Positions 25,108 to 36,482 of a stretch of DNA of 64,000 nt are shown in pieces (the first letter of the stretch is position 1; every line of letters begins with the position of its first letter). The stretch is from JARFQW01 sp963842955 (lineage in GTDB: Bacteria > Pseudomonadota > Gammaproteobacteria > Steroidobacterales > XN24): NCBI GenBank assembly GCA_963842955.1, contig CAWJIJ010000011.1, positions 310,001 through 374,000 of the forward strand, given 5' to 3'. A model generated the notes under the pieces. That model did not search any database and was not told where the DNA came from. It was given only the letters and a program-made list of their open reading frames with translations. A program made the position numbers and the translations under genes.

Positions 25108-25890
25108 CTAAACCGCCACCCGGGGCCGGCGATAGGCCACCACGACGAGGAACAGGCCGAACAGCATCATGGGCAGCGAGAGGATCTGCCCCATGGTGAC
25201 CCAGCCGAACGCGAGGTAGCCGAGGTGCGGGTCGGGCACCCGGACGAATTCCACGAGAAAACGGAACAGGCCGTAGAAGAACAGGAATACACCCGATACC
25301 GCCATCGTCGGCGGATGACGGGCCGAATAGAGCCAGACGATAAAAAACAGGACAAACCCCTCGAGAAAGGATTCATACAGCTGGGAGGGGTGCAGCACCT
25401 GATCGCCCACCTGGAAGCCCCAGGGCACATCCGTGGGCTTGCCCCAGAGTTCGCCGTTGATGAAGTTGCCGATCCGCCCGAAGCCGAGACCCAGCGCCGG
25501 CAGCGTGGCCACGAAATCGGTCATCTCGAAGAAGGGCTTGCCCAGCTTGCGGCCGTACAACCACATGGCGGTGATCACACCCAGCATGCCGCCATGAAAC
25601 GACATGCCACCTTCCCAGATGCGGAACAACATCGTCGGATCCTTGATCCAGTCGTCAAATCCGTAAAACAGGATGTACCCGAAACGGCCGCCGAGGATGA
25701 CGCCCAGGGCAGAGTAGAAAATCAGGTCGTCGACCCATTCCTCTTTCCAGCCAAAGGCCGGATCCCGGGCGCGGCGACGGGCAAGAAACCAGGCGATGGC
25801 GAACCCGATCAGGTACATGATCCCGTACCAGCGGATCTTCACCTTGCCGAGGTCGAGAGCAATCGGATCGATGTCGGGGTAGGGAATCAT
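25108..25890 (-). CDS. lgt: Phosphatidylglycerol--prolipoprotein diacylglyceryl transferase (Lgt)
   Basis: Inner-membrane enzyme that attaches diacylglycerol to the lipobox cysteine of prolipoproteins, the first step of lipoprotein maturation. The 260-residue product has several membrane helices, the HGGMLG segment and the Lgt signature GRIGNFINGELWG around residues 136-148. lgt-thyA adjacency is common in proteobacteria. The many lipoproteins in this window depend on it. Confidence 0.97.
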   Translation of the reverse strand: MIPYPDIDPIALDLGKVKIRWYGIMYLIGFAIAWFLARRRARDPAFGWKEEWVDDLIFYSALGVILGGRFGYILFYGFDDWIKDPTMLFRIWEGGMSFHGGMLGVITAMWLYGRKLGKPFFEMTDFVATLPALGLGFGRIGNFINGELWGKPTDVPWGFQVGDQVLHPSQLYESFLEGFVLFFIVWLYSARHPPTMAVSGVFLFFYGLFRFLVEFVRVPDPHLGYLAFGWVTMGQILSLPMMLFGLFLVVVAYRRPRVAV

Positions 25891-25967
25891 GGGGGCGCTA
25901 GTTTATCAGCGCAGCCTCCATACGGGGCCGCCCGCGAGCATTCTTCGGGACGCTCCGCCAACAGCGG

Positions 25968-27149
25968 TCAGAGATCGACCACGCGGCAGAACACTGCCTT
26001 GAGATAGCGGGTCTCCGGAATGGCCGGATGGCCCGGATGGTCCGCGCTCTGGCCGCCGATTTCGAGGATTTGCACGGCCCGCCCGGTCTTCGCCGCGGCT
26101 CGCTGAATCGCTGTGACCAGTTCTTCCAGGCCCAGGTGGAACGAACAACTGCAGGATACCAGCAACCCGCCAGGCTCCAGCAGCTCCAGGCCGGCGGCAT
26201 TGAGCCGCTGGTAGGCGGCCAGGCCCTTGCCGTGATCCTTGCGCCGCTTGATGAACGCCGGCGGATCCAGCACCACCGTGTCGAATCGCTCTCCCGCGGC
26301 GTGCAGGCGCTTGATCACGTCGATCCCGCTGCCCTGGTGGGTCTCCACGGTCAGGCCGTTGCGGCCGGCGGCAGCTCCCACCCATTCCAGCGCCTGGGCG
26401 GACGCATCCACGAACGTGGCCCTGGCGCCCCGCGCCGCCGCCGTCAGCCCCCATGCACCGGTGTAACAGAATGCGTCAAGGATACGCTTGGATCGATAGC
26501 GGGCAAGACGCTGCCGGTTATCCCTCTGATCGTAGAACCAGCCGGTCTTCTGACCCGTTCGTACCGGCGCGAGAAAGTCCACCCCCTGCTCCCGAATCGG
26601 AACTTCATCGAGAACCTTGCCCCGGGCCAGCTCCACGTACTCCGGCAAGCCCTCGAGGCGACGGGCGCCGCCGTCGTTTCGCCAGAGGATCCCCGCCGGC
26701 TGCAAGACCCGCTCCATCGCTTCAACCACTGATTCTTTCATGGCCTCGACCGTGGCGGTTCCGGCCTGGAGCACGAGCACGTCGCCGTAGCGGTCCGCCA
26801 CGAGGCCCGGCAGACCATCGCCTTCACCAAACACAAGCCGATAGCAGCCGTCAGGATACAAGGGGTCACGAAGCTGACGGGCCTGTTCGATCCGGCGCGC
26901 AAAAAAATCCACGCCGGGCGGCTCGTCGGGATTTCTGGAGAGAATACGTGCACAGATCAGTCCATTGGGGCTCGCCCCTGCGTAGCCCAGAAACTGCCCC
27001 TGGTCGGAGATGAGTCGCACCACCTGCCCGGGGTCCAGCCCCTTCAACGGCGTTGCCGCCGTATCCACCTCGTTGCTGTACACCCATAGGTGGCCGGCCC
27101 GCAGCCTGCGGTCCTCGCGGCGTTTGAGTTTCAGTTCAGGCAGGTTCAT
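25968..27149 (-). CDS. rlmI: 23S rRNA (cytosine-C5) methyltransferase, RlmI-like
   Basis: Class I SAM-dependent methyltransferase related to RlmI, which methylates C1962 of 23S rRNA. The 393-residue protein has an N-terminal PUA-like domain (RAGHLWVYSNEVD), an EEHP-like middle domain with REQGVDFLAPVRTGQKTGWFYDQRDNR, the SAM motif DAFCYTGAWGL and the catalytic LDPPAF and SCSCSFHLG. RlmK-like and other paralogues look similar, so the exact target nucleotide is inferred. Confidence 0.88.
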   Translation of the reverse strand: MNLPELKLKRREDRRLRAGHLWVYSNEVDTAATPLKGLDPGQVVRLISDQGQFLGYAGASPNGLICARILSRNPDEPPGVDFFARRIEQARQLRDPLYPDGCYRLVFGEGDGLPGLVADRYGDVLVLQAGTATVEAMKESVVEAMERVLQPAGILWRNDGGARRLEGLPEYVELARGKVLDEVPIREQGVDFLAPVRTGQKTGWFYDQRDNRQRLARYRSKRILDAFCYTGAWGLTAAARGARATFVDASAQALEWVGAAAGRNGLTVETHQGSGIDVIKRLHAAGERFDTVVLDPPAFIKRRKDHGKGLAAYQRLNAAGLELLEPGGLLVSCSCSFHLGLEELVTAIQRAAAKTGRAVQILEIGGQSADHPGHPAIPETRYLKAVFCRVVDL

Positions 27150-27554
27150 GGGATTACCCGAGAGAGCTGGCGAAGGGACTAGTGTAGCTGTCCTGTCCCC
27201 ATGGATACGGGCGCCTGCCGTTTCGTTGTTGACCCCATGACGCCCAATGGGGAAGGCCGACCAGCAAACGTGTGGCTCACCCCGGGGACTCTGGTGGCAG
27301 ACGTCCTGTATCCGTCTCCCTTTTATCCGTCTCCCTTTGCCCCGGGGAACGCAGGGCCATAGGGCTTGCTAGGGGTGCTCCTCTGCCGCCGGTGCCCTTT
27401 TCCCCTCTCCTGACCTGACCGTACACAAACTCTCAGCCGGAGTCCCTCGGCGCCAGCGCGCCGGGCCCGGCGAGGTATAGTGCCCAGCCGGGCCCATTGG
27501 TGGCTCGGACTCCACTGTTAATCCCGGGAGCCAGAAGCCAGCGAGGCGGAAGAC
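27150..27554. other. 405-bp divergent intergenic region
   Basis: Separates the rlmI-lgt-thyA-folA unit from the yyaL-like gene on the other strand and should hold both promoters. It contains a pyrimidine-rich stretch with a 15-bp tandem duplication (27309-27338) and a GC-rich palindromic patch around 27450-27475 (GGCGCCAGCGCGCC then GGGCCCGG). No RNA gene or coding sequence was recognised. Confidence 0.5.
27309..27338. repeat. Tandem 15-bp direct repeat
   Basis: TATCCGTCTCCCTTT occurs twice in immediate succession at 27309-27323 and 27324-27338. It is a simple tandem duplication in non-coding DNA. Confidence 0.85.
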
Positions 27555-29636
<2,082 letters not shown>

Positions 29637-30083
29637 GTTCGCTGACCAGCCCGAAGGCGAACATGTAGCCGTCGGGCCATTCACTGGCCCGCGGCCCGGC
29701 GACATTGAGTCGGCGAATGCCGGTCGTTTCGACGAAGAGCGCCGCGCTCTTCGCCGCCGCCAGCGGACCGTCAGGGCCCGGATCGACAAGCAGGAAGGGA
29801 CGCTTGAGTTCCCGGCAGCAGGTGAGCGTGAAAGCCGTGCCACCCGCAGGCAACCCGGGACAAAGGATTAAGGTGCCGCCGGAATTCTCCACGTTGAGCC
29901 GGGTGCGTTCGGCATAACCGGCGCTTGCGGTGGGCGTCAGCGGGTAGCGCTCGGGAATACGACCATCCTCAGCCCGCCGGCCTGCCGGGCAGAAACCGCT
30001 GCACATCGACCCCGCGGCCAGGCCGGCGTCCAGGGCTCCGCGGTCGACCCCCGTCTGTCCGCCGGAGAGGATAACGAAGCCAT

Positions 30084-30497
30084 TCAAGGCCGCGCGTAGG
30101 TTACCGTCGCATGGGCAACGAGCTCGCCGGCCTGTCCCAGGATACGCACCTCACCCACGACAAGACGGCGCCCGCTTTTCAGGAGTTCCGCGTCTGCCAC
30201 GAGGTCGTGCTGCCCGGGGCGGCGGAGAAACGAGATATTGAAATTGCTGGTCACTGCATCGGTGGCGTCCCGGTCCACCGACAGGAGTGCGACATACAGC
30301 GCGGCATCCGCCAGCAGCATCATTGTCGGGCCGGAAACTGTCTCGCCGGGACGGAGGTGACGCGCTTCCACCCGCAGGCAGAGCCGGGCGCGGCCCTCGG
30401 CCGCTTCAGACAGGGCGACGGTCTTTTCGAAGTTCGGCCAGTGGCGGCGAAACCAGCCCTGGATCTCTTCCAGGGGCATGCCCGCCGGGGATGTCAT
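30084..30497 (-). CDS. PaaI-type hotdog-fold thioesterase
   Basis: Hotdog-fold acyl-CoA thioesterase of about 137 residues. The family pattern is seen in LRPGETVSGPTMMLLADAALYVALLSVDRDATDAVTSNFNISFLRRPG, here listed by its key parts: GETVSGP, LADAA and NFNISFLRRP. ATG at 30497 is chosen because it avoids overlap with the upstream protease gene; a TTG at 30536 would add 13 residues. Substrate unknown. Confidence 0.82.
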   Translation of the reverse strand: MTSPAGMPLEEIQGWFRRHWPNFEKTVALSEAAEGRARLCLRVEARHLRPGETVSGPTMMLLADAALYVALLSVDRDATDAVTSNFNISFLRRPGQHDLVADAELLKSGRRLVVGEVRILGQAGELVAHATVTYARP

Positions 30498-30516
30498 GAC
30501 CCGAGATGACCGGCCT

Positions 30517-33369
30517 TCACGACGATGCCCCGCCAAAGCCGTTTTCGAGGTCGATCTTTTGCCATTCGAGCCCCTCCCTTCGAAGCTCGTAGGCTGGCCA
30601 GTAGCGCTTGTCCAGCTTCAGGGTGATCACTTCCACCTGGCCATTCCAGTTCACCGTCTTCAGGCGCACCGAGGATCGGTCCTCGCGGCCACCAACCGCT
30701 GAAAGAAAGGTATCCAGGTCTGGCGTCGGTTCTCCGTCCACCTCCACGATTCTTCGGCCCGCATACAGGCCATGGCGGCTGGCCGGCGACCCATAGTTGA
30801 AATAGGCCACGAATATCCCTTCCGGGGGAACGCCCCGCTGGGCTGACATCGCCCGATGAGGCTTCTGGAGAAAGGCCCCGGCCCAGACGAGCATCCGGTC
30901 AAGGCCCAGGCCGCCGAGCTCGGCTGTCGGCAACGACGTTTCGAAGACATCCCCGTCTCGCAAGAGAGTGACCGCAGCCTCGGGAACCTGGGCCGCGAGT
31001 TCGACCTCGCGAAACCGGGTCACCAGTTCTCCGTCCACGCTGAGCAGGATATCCCCCGGCAAAACCCGCCCCTCCGCAGGCGATCCGGCGACGACCCGGA
31101 CGACCTGGAGGGCCTGGCGCCGGTCTTCGTCGTGGGCTTCCAGTCGGCTGACCCAGTCATCGGACAGGCCAAAAGACCGGGCGCTGGATAGCGGTATCTG
31201 GGCCAGCTCGAGTTCCAGGGACCTGAGGACCCGATCCCCCCTGGCCAGCGCGACGGCCTCCGCAACCAGGTCCGCCGGGAGCCCCTTGTTCTCCTGCTCG
31301 AGGTTCTGGCCGCTGTTCCAGGCGAAGCTCGACCACATGGCAAGAACGCGGCCGCGTTCGTCGGCCACGACGCCGTCAAAATCGTCGGGACCGTTGACCA
31401 GGTCAAGAGTCTCGAGGTTGCTGTCCCGAAAACGCATGGTCCTGGACAAGGGGAAGTTCACCGGATCCAGACCCGCAACCCGGGTTTCCTGGGTAGCGAG
31501 CTGGTTGTTGCCCTTGAGGCCAACAACCCAGACGGCGCGCCCCTCATCCGGCAGATCCAGATCCAGTTCGGCGGAGCGCACCGGCGTATCGCCGATCAGG
31601 GCCGGATCATAGGCAATCACGGAGACATTGTGCAGCGGATGGACATACACGACCTTGCCCGGAATCGACAGGGCCCCGGCGAAGGTGATGCTCACATCGC
31701 CCATGACAACCGGCACCGTATTGCGGTCCACGACCACGAGCCCCTCGTCGGCGTCGACCACCAGGCCCGTTCCGCTATAGAAGCGATCCGATACGCCGGA
31801 GACGGAATACGGCATGTCGAAGCTGACCATGACGAGGGATCTGGACAGCGTGGCAAGCCGCTGATCGTTTTGGCGGGGAAATGTCGTCGATGAAGGCTCG
31901 CGCGGCTTTGCCGCGGCCGCCGGGGGCAGCGGATCGCAGGGCCAGTGACCTGTGCTATCGTCCCGGCGGCAGCGCGCAGCCGGATACCACATACGATCCA
32001 TTGTGATGGAGCGAATCCTCGGCGCCTGGGGTTCGTCGAATGTGTAGTAGCGCAACGTGGCCCGCTCGCCGTTCGGTACAGCGCCGAGCACCTCGATGAA
32101 ACTGTCGAGGCTCGGCGTCGGTGTTCCGTCGACCGACGTGATGACGGCGGCTCTCGGAATGGCCGAGGCGGCAAGGACGTAGCCCGGATTGGCCACGTAA
32201 ATTCCGGAGACCGGCATGTTGAGGTGGCGTGCCTGCTGGTAGGACAGCACGTGGACGATGGCATCGCCGAACTGAAAGTACTCTGCGGGTGTTATGGCGT
32301 GCAGGTCCTGCACGTCCAGAGACAGCGTCAGGTCCTGTCCGCCCCGCTCCACCAGCACATCCGCGCTGCGACCGACATTGCCATCGAGGATCTCGGCCAG
32401 AGGGGTAAATTCCGCCACGGGTTCGCCGTTGACCGCCAGCAGGATATCGCCAGGCTCCAGACGCGACTCCGCCGGTGACCCGGGCACAATCTCACGGACG
32501 ACGAGCAGTCCCGTGGCCTCGGGAAACCGGCGTCGATACGTCTGTTCGGTCGTCGCGGTCAGACCCAGCCGCTTGAGTTCGTCGTACGGTGTATAGGTGA
32601 ACCGGGTCATCAGGGTTCCGCGCGTAACGGGCTCACCGGCCTGCAGTTTCTCGAGCGCCCTTTGCACGCGATCCAGCGGCAGAAAAAAACTCGAGGCCGC
32701 CTGGGTATTGGCGCCGGCGTTCAGAGCGACCACATGGCCGTCGATATCGATGACCGGTGAGCCCGATGACCCCCCCGACGTACCCGAAGCCGCCTGGAAA
32801 TAGAACGTGTTGAAATCGGAGTAGCGGCCGCGGCCGTATTCGGGGGCCTGGCGATCGAGGCGGGCCAGCGTCCCGGCCAGAATAGAGATCTGCTCGCCCG
32901 CATCGTTGCCCACTACGCGGATTTCCCGGCCTATTTCAGCCCCGTCCGGCGCAAGGACCAGCCCCTCGGGCTGAATGTAGCGTAGATCATCGGGGTCATA
33001 CTGGTAGAAGCCGAAATCGTGCACCGGGTCCCGGTAGACCGGGCGGAGTTCGACTTCCTCGTTGTTGATGAAAACCGCCTCGGCCACGACAGGCCCGGGC
33101 ATCACCACGTGCCGGTTGGTCAATACCAGGCCACGCCTGGCGTCCACCACGAACCCGGTGGCCTGGCTGGATGTGTTCCACTCCGTGTCGAATGCCCGGG
33201 TCCCGTCAATGCGGATCGAAACGACACTCGAGGACACGCGCTCCAGCGTGTTTCGCCACCCCTTCTCGATCGCGTCCTGTCCGAAGCCGCCGGCAGGCAG
33301 GAGCAGGCCGACCAGCACTGCCGCGAATAAGGCGGGGATCGAGGGATGGTCAGGAGCGCGCAGCATCAC
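30517..33369 (-). CDS. Double HtrA-like serine protease with PDZ domains (Nma111/Ynm3 type)
   Basis: 950-residue exported protein with an N-terminal signal (residues 1-30). The first trypsin-like domain is intact: His87 (TNRHVVMP), Asp118 (DPVHDFGFY) and Ser202 (GGSSGSPV). One or two PDZ domains follow (about 280-460). A second protease-like domain (about 505-700) has lost the triad: the His position reads VDRNTVP and the Ser loop reads NGPDDFDGV. PDZ-like domains end the protein (about 735-930). This order and the AAS-GTSGGSSGSPV active site resemble eukaryotic Nma111. It overlaps the PfkB kinase gene by 4 bases. Role in envelope quality control is inferred. Confidence 0.85.
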   Translation of the reverse strand: MMLRAPDHPSIPALFAAVLVGLLLPAGGFGQDAIEKGWRNTLERVSSSVVSIRIDGTRAFDTEWNTSSQATGFVVDARRGLVLTNRHVVMPGPVVAEAVFINNEEVELRPVYRDPVHDFGFYQYDPDDLRYIQPEGLVLAPDGAEIGREIRVVGNDAGEQISILAGTLARLDRQAPEYGRGRYSDFNTFYFQAASGTSGGSSGSPVIDIDGHVVALNAGANTQAASSFFLPLDRVQRALEKLQAGEPVTRGTLMTRFTYTPYDELKRLGLTATTEQTYRRRFPEATGLLVVREIVPGSPAESRLEPGDILLAVNGEPVAEFTPLAEILDGNVGRSADVLVERGGQDLTLSLDVQDLHAITPAEYFQFGDAIVHVLSYQQARHLNMPVSGIYVANPGYVLAASAIPRAAVITSVDGTPTPSLDSFIEVLGAVPNGERATLRYYTFDEPQAPRIRSITMDRMWYPAARCRRDDSTGHWPCDPLPPAAAAKPREPSSTTFPRQNDQRLATLSRSLVMVSFDMPYSVSGVSDRFYSGTGLVVDADEGLVVVDRNTVPVVMGDVSITFAGALSIPGKVVYVHPLHNVSVIAYDPALIGDTPVRSAELDLDLPDEGRAVWVVGLKGNNQLATQETRVAGLDPVNFPLSRTMRFRDSNLETLDLVNGPDDFDGVVADERGRVLAMWSSFAWNSGQNLEQENKGLPADLVAEAVALARGDRVLRSLELELAQIPLSSARSFGLSDDWVSRLEAHDEDRRQALQVVRVVAGSPAEGRVLPGDILLSVDGELVTRFREVELAAQVPEAAVTLLRDGDVFETSLPTAELGGLGLDRMLVWAGAFLQKPHRAMSAQRGVPPEGIFVAYFNYGSPASRHGLYAGRRIVEVDGEPTPDLDTFLSAVGGREDRSSVRLKTVNWNGQVEVITLKLDKRYWPAYELRREGLEWQKIDLENGFGGASS

Positions 33370-34304
33370 AGCGCCAGCTCAAAACCGAATTGCTCCTGGA
33401 ATCGCCGCGCGAAAGACTCCGCGTCCAACGAGTGATTCTGGGTGCCGGCGCTCTCGATCTTGATGGCACCCATCAGGGACGCGATCCGGCCGGTCGTCTC
33501 CCAGTCGGCCCCGGCCATCAGACCGTGCAGCAATCCGGCACGATAGGCATCGCCACAACCGGTGGGATCAACCACGCTCGCAGCCGTCGCCGCGGGAATC
33601 TCGAGTGTCTTGCCTGCAGCATGGACGACCGAGCCACTGGCGCCGCGGGTCACGATCAACGCATCGACGCGGTCGGCGATCTCGGCCTCCGACCAACCCG
33701 TTCGCTGCATCAGCATCTGGCCCTCGTAATCGTTGACCGCAACGACCGTTGCCTGCTCGACGAACTGCTTGAGCTCGTCGCCGTCGAACATCGGAAGGCC
33801 CTGGCCAGGGTCGAACACGAACGGAATACCGGCTCCCGCAAACTGCTCCGCATGATCCAGCATGCCCTGGCGGCCGTCCGGGGACACGATACCCCAGCTG
33901 ATGCCCGCACTATCCGGAACCTGTTGCTCGTGGGAGTGATTCATGGCCCCGGGATGAAAGGCGGTGATCTGATTGTCATCCAGGTCGGTGGTGATGTAGG
34001 CCTGGGCGGTGTAGGTCCCCGGTACGCCGCGAATATAAGCCTCGCCGATTCCATGGTCGCGCATCCAGTCCAGGTAGGGACCGAAATCGTCTCCGACCGT
34101 GGACATCGCGTACCCGGAGCTGCCCAGCAGACCGAGGTTGTAGACGATGTTCCCGGCGCAGCCACCAAACTCCCGGCGCAGCGCCGGGACCAGAAACGAA
34201 ACATTCAGCATGTGGATCTTGTCCGGCAGGATCTGATCCTTGAAACGGCCTTCGAACACCATGATGTTGTCGTAGGCGATCGATCCGCAGACTAGGGCGG
34301 TCAT
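33366..34304 (-). CDS. PfkB-family carbohydrate/nucleoside kinase
   Basis: Ribokinase-fold kinase of 312 residues. The N-terminal GSIAYDNIMVFEGRFKD and FGGCAGNIVYNLGLLG and the C-terminal anion-hole/catalytic segment DPTGCGDAYRAGLLHG are clear. The sequence is nearest in style to bacterial adenosine-kinase-like proteins, but the substrate cannot be assigned. It lies downstream of the gcv operon terminator and overlaps the protease gene. Confidence 0.85.
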   Translation of the reverse strand: MTALVCGSIAYDNIMVFEGRFKDQILPDKIHMLNVSFLVPALRREFGGCAGNIVYNLGLLGSSGYAMSTVGDDFGPYLDWMRDHGIGEAYIRGVPGTYTAQAYITTDLDDNQITAFHPGAMNHSHEQQVPDSAGISWGIVSPDGRQGMLDHAEQFAGAGIPFVFDPGQGLPMFDGDELKQFVEQATVVAVNDYEGQMLMQRTGWSEAEIADRVDALIVTRGASGSVVHAAGKTLEIPAATAASVVDPTGCGDAYRAGLLHGLMAGADWETTGRIASLMGAIKIESAGTQNHSLDAESFARRFQEQFGFELAL

Positions 34305-34352
34305 TCAGTGGTTCTCCTTAATGAGTAGCGTCCGGACGTATCTCGGCGGCCA

Positions 34353-34384
34353 CAAAAAAGGGCCGCCATCCGTGACGGCGGCCC
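34353..34384 (-). terminator. Rho-independent terminator after gcvPB
   Basis: Read on the minus strand, GGGCCGCC and GGCGGCCC form an 8-bp stem around a 9-base loop, followed at once by TTTTTT. It lies about 30 bases after the gcvPB stop, so it should end the glycine cleavage transcript. Confidence 0.9.
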
Positions 34385-34415
34385 CGGCCATGAGTGTCCC
34401 GGATCGGCTAACGGG

Positions 34416-35882
34416 CTAGGCGGCATCCTCGCCCTTCCAGGCCACATCCAGCTGGCGGGCGGCCCTCACGTCATCCAGCCGGCGGACAGGCGTGGTATAC
34501 GGCGCGCCCTTGAGTTTCTCCGCGTCCTGTTCGGCTTCCCCGAGGATCGCAGTCATCGCCGCGATAAACTCGTCCAGCGTTTCCCGGGTCTCCGTCTCGG
34601 TGGGCTCGATCAGGAGGCACTCGGGCACGAGCAGCGGGAAGTAGGTGGTCGGCGCGTGGAATCCGTAGTCGAGCAGCCGCTTGGCGAAATCCATGGCGCT
34701 GACATCCAGTTCCTTCGCCTGGCGCTTCAGGGTGACGATGAATTCGTGGCTGGCCCGGCGCTCGGGGTAAGCGAGGTCGAAACCGGCATCGGCGAGACGC
34801 TTCATGAGGTAGTTGGCGTTCAGGGTTGCGTACTCGGCAATGCGCGGCATGCCTTCCCGGCCCAGCAGACGAGCATAAACATAGGCCCGCAGCAGCACGC
34901 CGGCGTTGCCCATGAAGGCCGAAAGACGGCCGATGCTTTGGGGCCGTTCGGACTCGTCGATCCAGCGATAGCCGCCACCGTCAGACTCTCCCACGAACGG
35001 GACCGGCATGAAGGGCAGCAGCCGCTCGCTGACTCCAACCGCACCGGAGCCCGGCCCGCCACCACCGTGAGGCGTCGAGAAGGTCTTGTGCAGGTTCATG
35101 TGAATAACGTCGAAACCCATGTCGCCGGGACGCACCTTGCCGAGGATGGCATTGAGGTTAGCGCCGTCGTAGTAGAGCAGTCCGCCAGCCTCGTGAACCA
35201 TCCGCGAAATCGCCTGGATATTGCGATCAAACACACCCACCGTGGACGGGTTGGTCAGCATGATGCCGGCCGTATTCGGGCCGACGGCGTCGCTCAGCGC
35301 GTCGAGATCCACATCGCCATCCGCGCCGGTGGGGATTTCGATGACCTTGCAGCCGCACATCGTGGCGGTCGCCGGATTCGTGCCGTGGGCGGCGTCGGGA
35401 ACAATGATCTCGTTCCGGTGGTCGTCGCCCCTCGCCAGGTGGTAGGCGCGAATCATGGCGACACCGGCAAACTCACCCTGAGCGCCCGCCATGGGCGTCA
35501 GCGACACGCCACGCATGCCGGTGACTTCCTTGAGGATCTCCTGCAGGTCCCACAGACAGGCCATGAAACCTGGCGCCGTCACTGCCGGCGCCAGGGGATG
35601 GCGGCCCAGGAACTCGGGCAGCATCGCCAGCTGATTGCAGGCCCGCGGGTTGTACTTCATGGTGCAGGAGCCGAGCGGGTAGAAGTGCGTGTCGATGGAG
35701 AAGTTCAGCCGCGACAGGCGCGTGTAATGGCGCACGGCCTGCAGCTCGGACACTTCCGGCAGGACCGGCGCGGAAGCCCGCCTGAACTGCTCCGGCACAT
35801 CCACCTCAACAGCCGTCAGCGGCGCCTGAGCGGTGGCTCGGCGGCCCGGACGGGACAGCTCGAAAACTAATGGTTCGGACAT
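34416..35882 (-). CDS. gcvPB: Glycine dehydrogenase (decarboxylating) subunit 2 (GcvPB)
   Basis: C-terminal half of the P-protein, which decarboxylates glycine and passes the aminomethyl group to the lipoyl arm of GcvH. The 488-residue subunit contains the PLP lysine in HMNLHKTFSTPHGGGGPGSG, as well as YPLGSCTMKYNPR and DAAHGTNPAT. It is split from gcvPA by a thiol peroxidase gene. It is the last gene of the operon, followed by a terminator. Confidence 0.96.
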   Translation of the reverse strand: MSEPLVFELSRPGRRATAQAPLTAVEVDVPEQFRRASAPVLPEVSELQAVRHYTRLSRLNFSIDTHFYPLGSCTMKYNPRACNQLAMLPEFLGRHPLAPAVTAPGFMACLWDLQEILKEVTGMRGVSLTPMAGAQGEFAGVAMIRAYHLARGDDHRNEIIVPDAAHGTNPATATMCGCKVIEIPTGADGDVDLDALSDAVGPNTAGIMLTNPSTVGVFDRNIQAISRMVHEAGGLLYYDGANLNAILGKVRPGDMGFDVIHMNLHKTFSTPHGGGGPGSGAVGVSERLLPFMPVPFVGESDGGGYRWIDESERPQSIGRLSAFMGNAGVLLRAYVYARLLGREGMPRIAEYATLNANYLMKRLADAGFDLAYPERRASHEFIVTLKRQAKELDVSAMDFAKRLLDYGFHAPTTYFPLLVPECLLIEPTETETRETLDEFIAAMTAILGEAEQDAEKLKGAPYTTPVRRLDDVRAARQLDVAWKGEDAA

Positions 35883-35909
35883 CGGTCTCTCCGCAGCCTG
35901 GCCCGGGGT

Positions 35910-36413
35910 CTAACCCAGTGCCTTGAGGGCGGCTTCGTAGTCAGGCTCGTCGGCAATCTCACCGACGAGTTCCGCATGTACCACCGTGTCATTTTCGTCC
36001 AGAACGACTACCGCCCTGGCGGTGAGTCCGGCCATGGGCCCATCGGCAATCAGGACACCGTAATTTCGGGCGAAGTCGTGGTTGCGCATGGTGGACAGCG
36101 TAAGCACGTTGTCCAGCCCCTCATCGCCACAGAAACGTTTCTGGGCAAACGGCAGATCGGCGGAGATCATGAGCATGAGGGTGTCGTCGTGTTCCCGGGC
36201 GTATTCGTTGAACTTCTTGGTGGACAGCGCACACACCGGGGTATCCACGCTCGGGAAAATCGACAGGACTTTCTTTTTGCCCATCCACATGCCGAGAGAG
36301 ACGTCGGTCAGATCCCGGTCTGTCAGGGTGAAGTCGGGCGCTTTGCCGCCCATTTTCGGAAAGTCCCCGGACGTGTGAATTTCGTTGCCCTGCAGAGTAA
36401 TGGTGGTCGCCAT
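35910..36413 (-). CDS. tpx: Thiol peroxidase (Tpx)
   Basis: Atypical 2-Cys peroxiredoxin reducing lipid hydroperoxides with thioredoxin. The 167-residue product has the peroxidatic Cys61 in PSVDTPVCALS and resolving Cys95 in QKRFCGDEG. It is placed between gcvPA (70 bases upstream) and gcvPB (27 bases downstream) on the same strand, so it is probably expressed with the glycine cleavage system. Confidence 0.95.
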   Translation of the reverse strand: MATTITLQGNEIHTSGDFPKMGGKAPDFTLTDRDLTDVSLGMWMGKKKVLSIFPSVDTPVCALSTKKFNEYAREHDDTLMLMISADLPFAQKRFCGDEGLDNVLTLSTMRNHDFARNYGVLIADGPMAGLTARAVVVLDENDTVVHAELVGEIADEPDYEAALKALG

Positions 36414-36482
36414 GTCGGTCTCCCGGTTTCTATCCTGGCTGACTGGTTCTTGGATTCCTGGTGGCCCCGAAGTCGGGCCCGG

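Noticed and set aside
34656..35870. 404-residue plus-strand open frame
   Set aside because: Antisense to gcvPB, which is complete and conserved.
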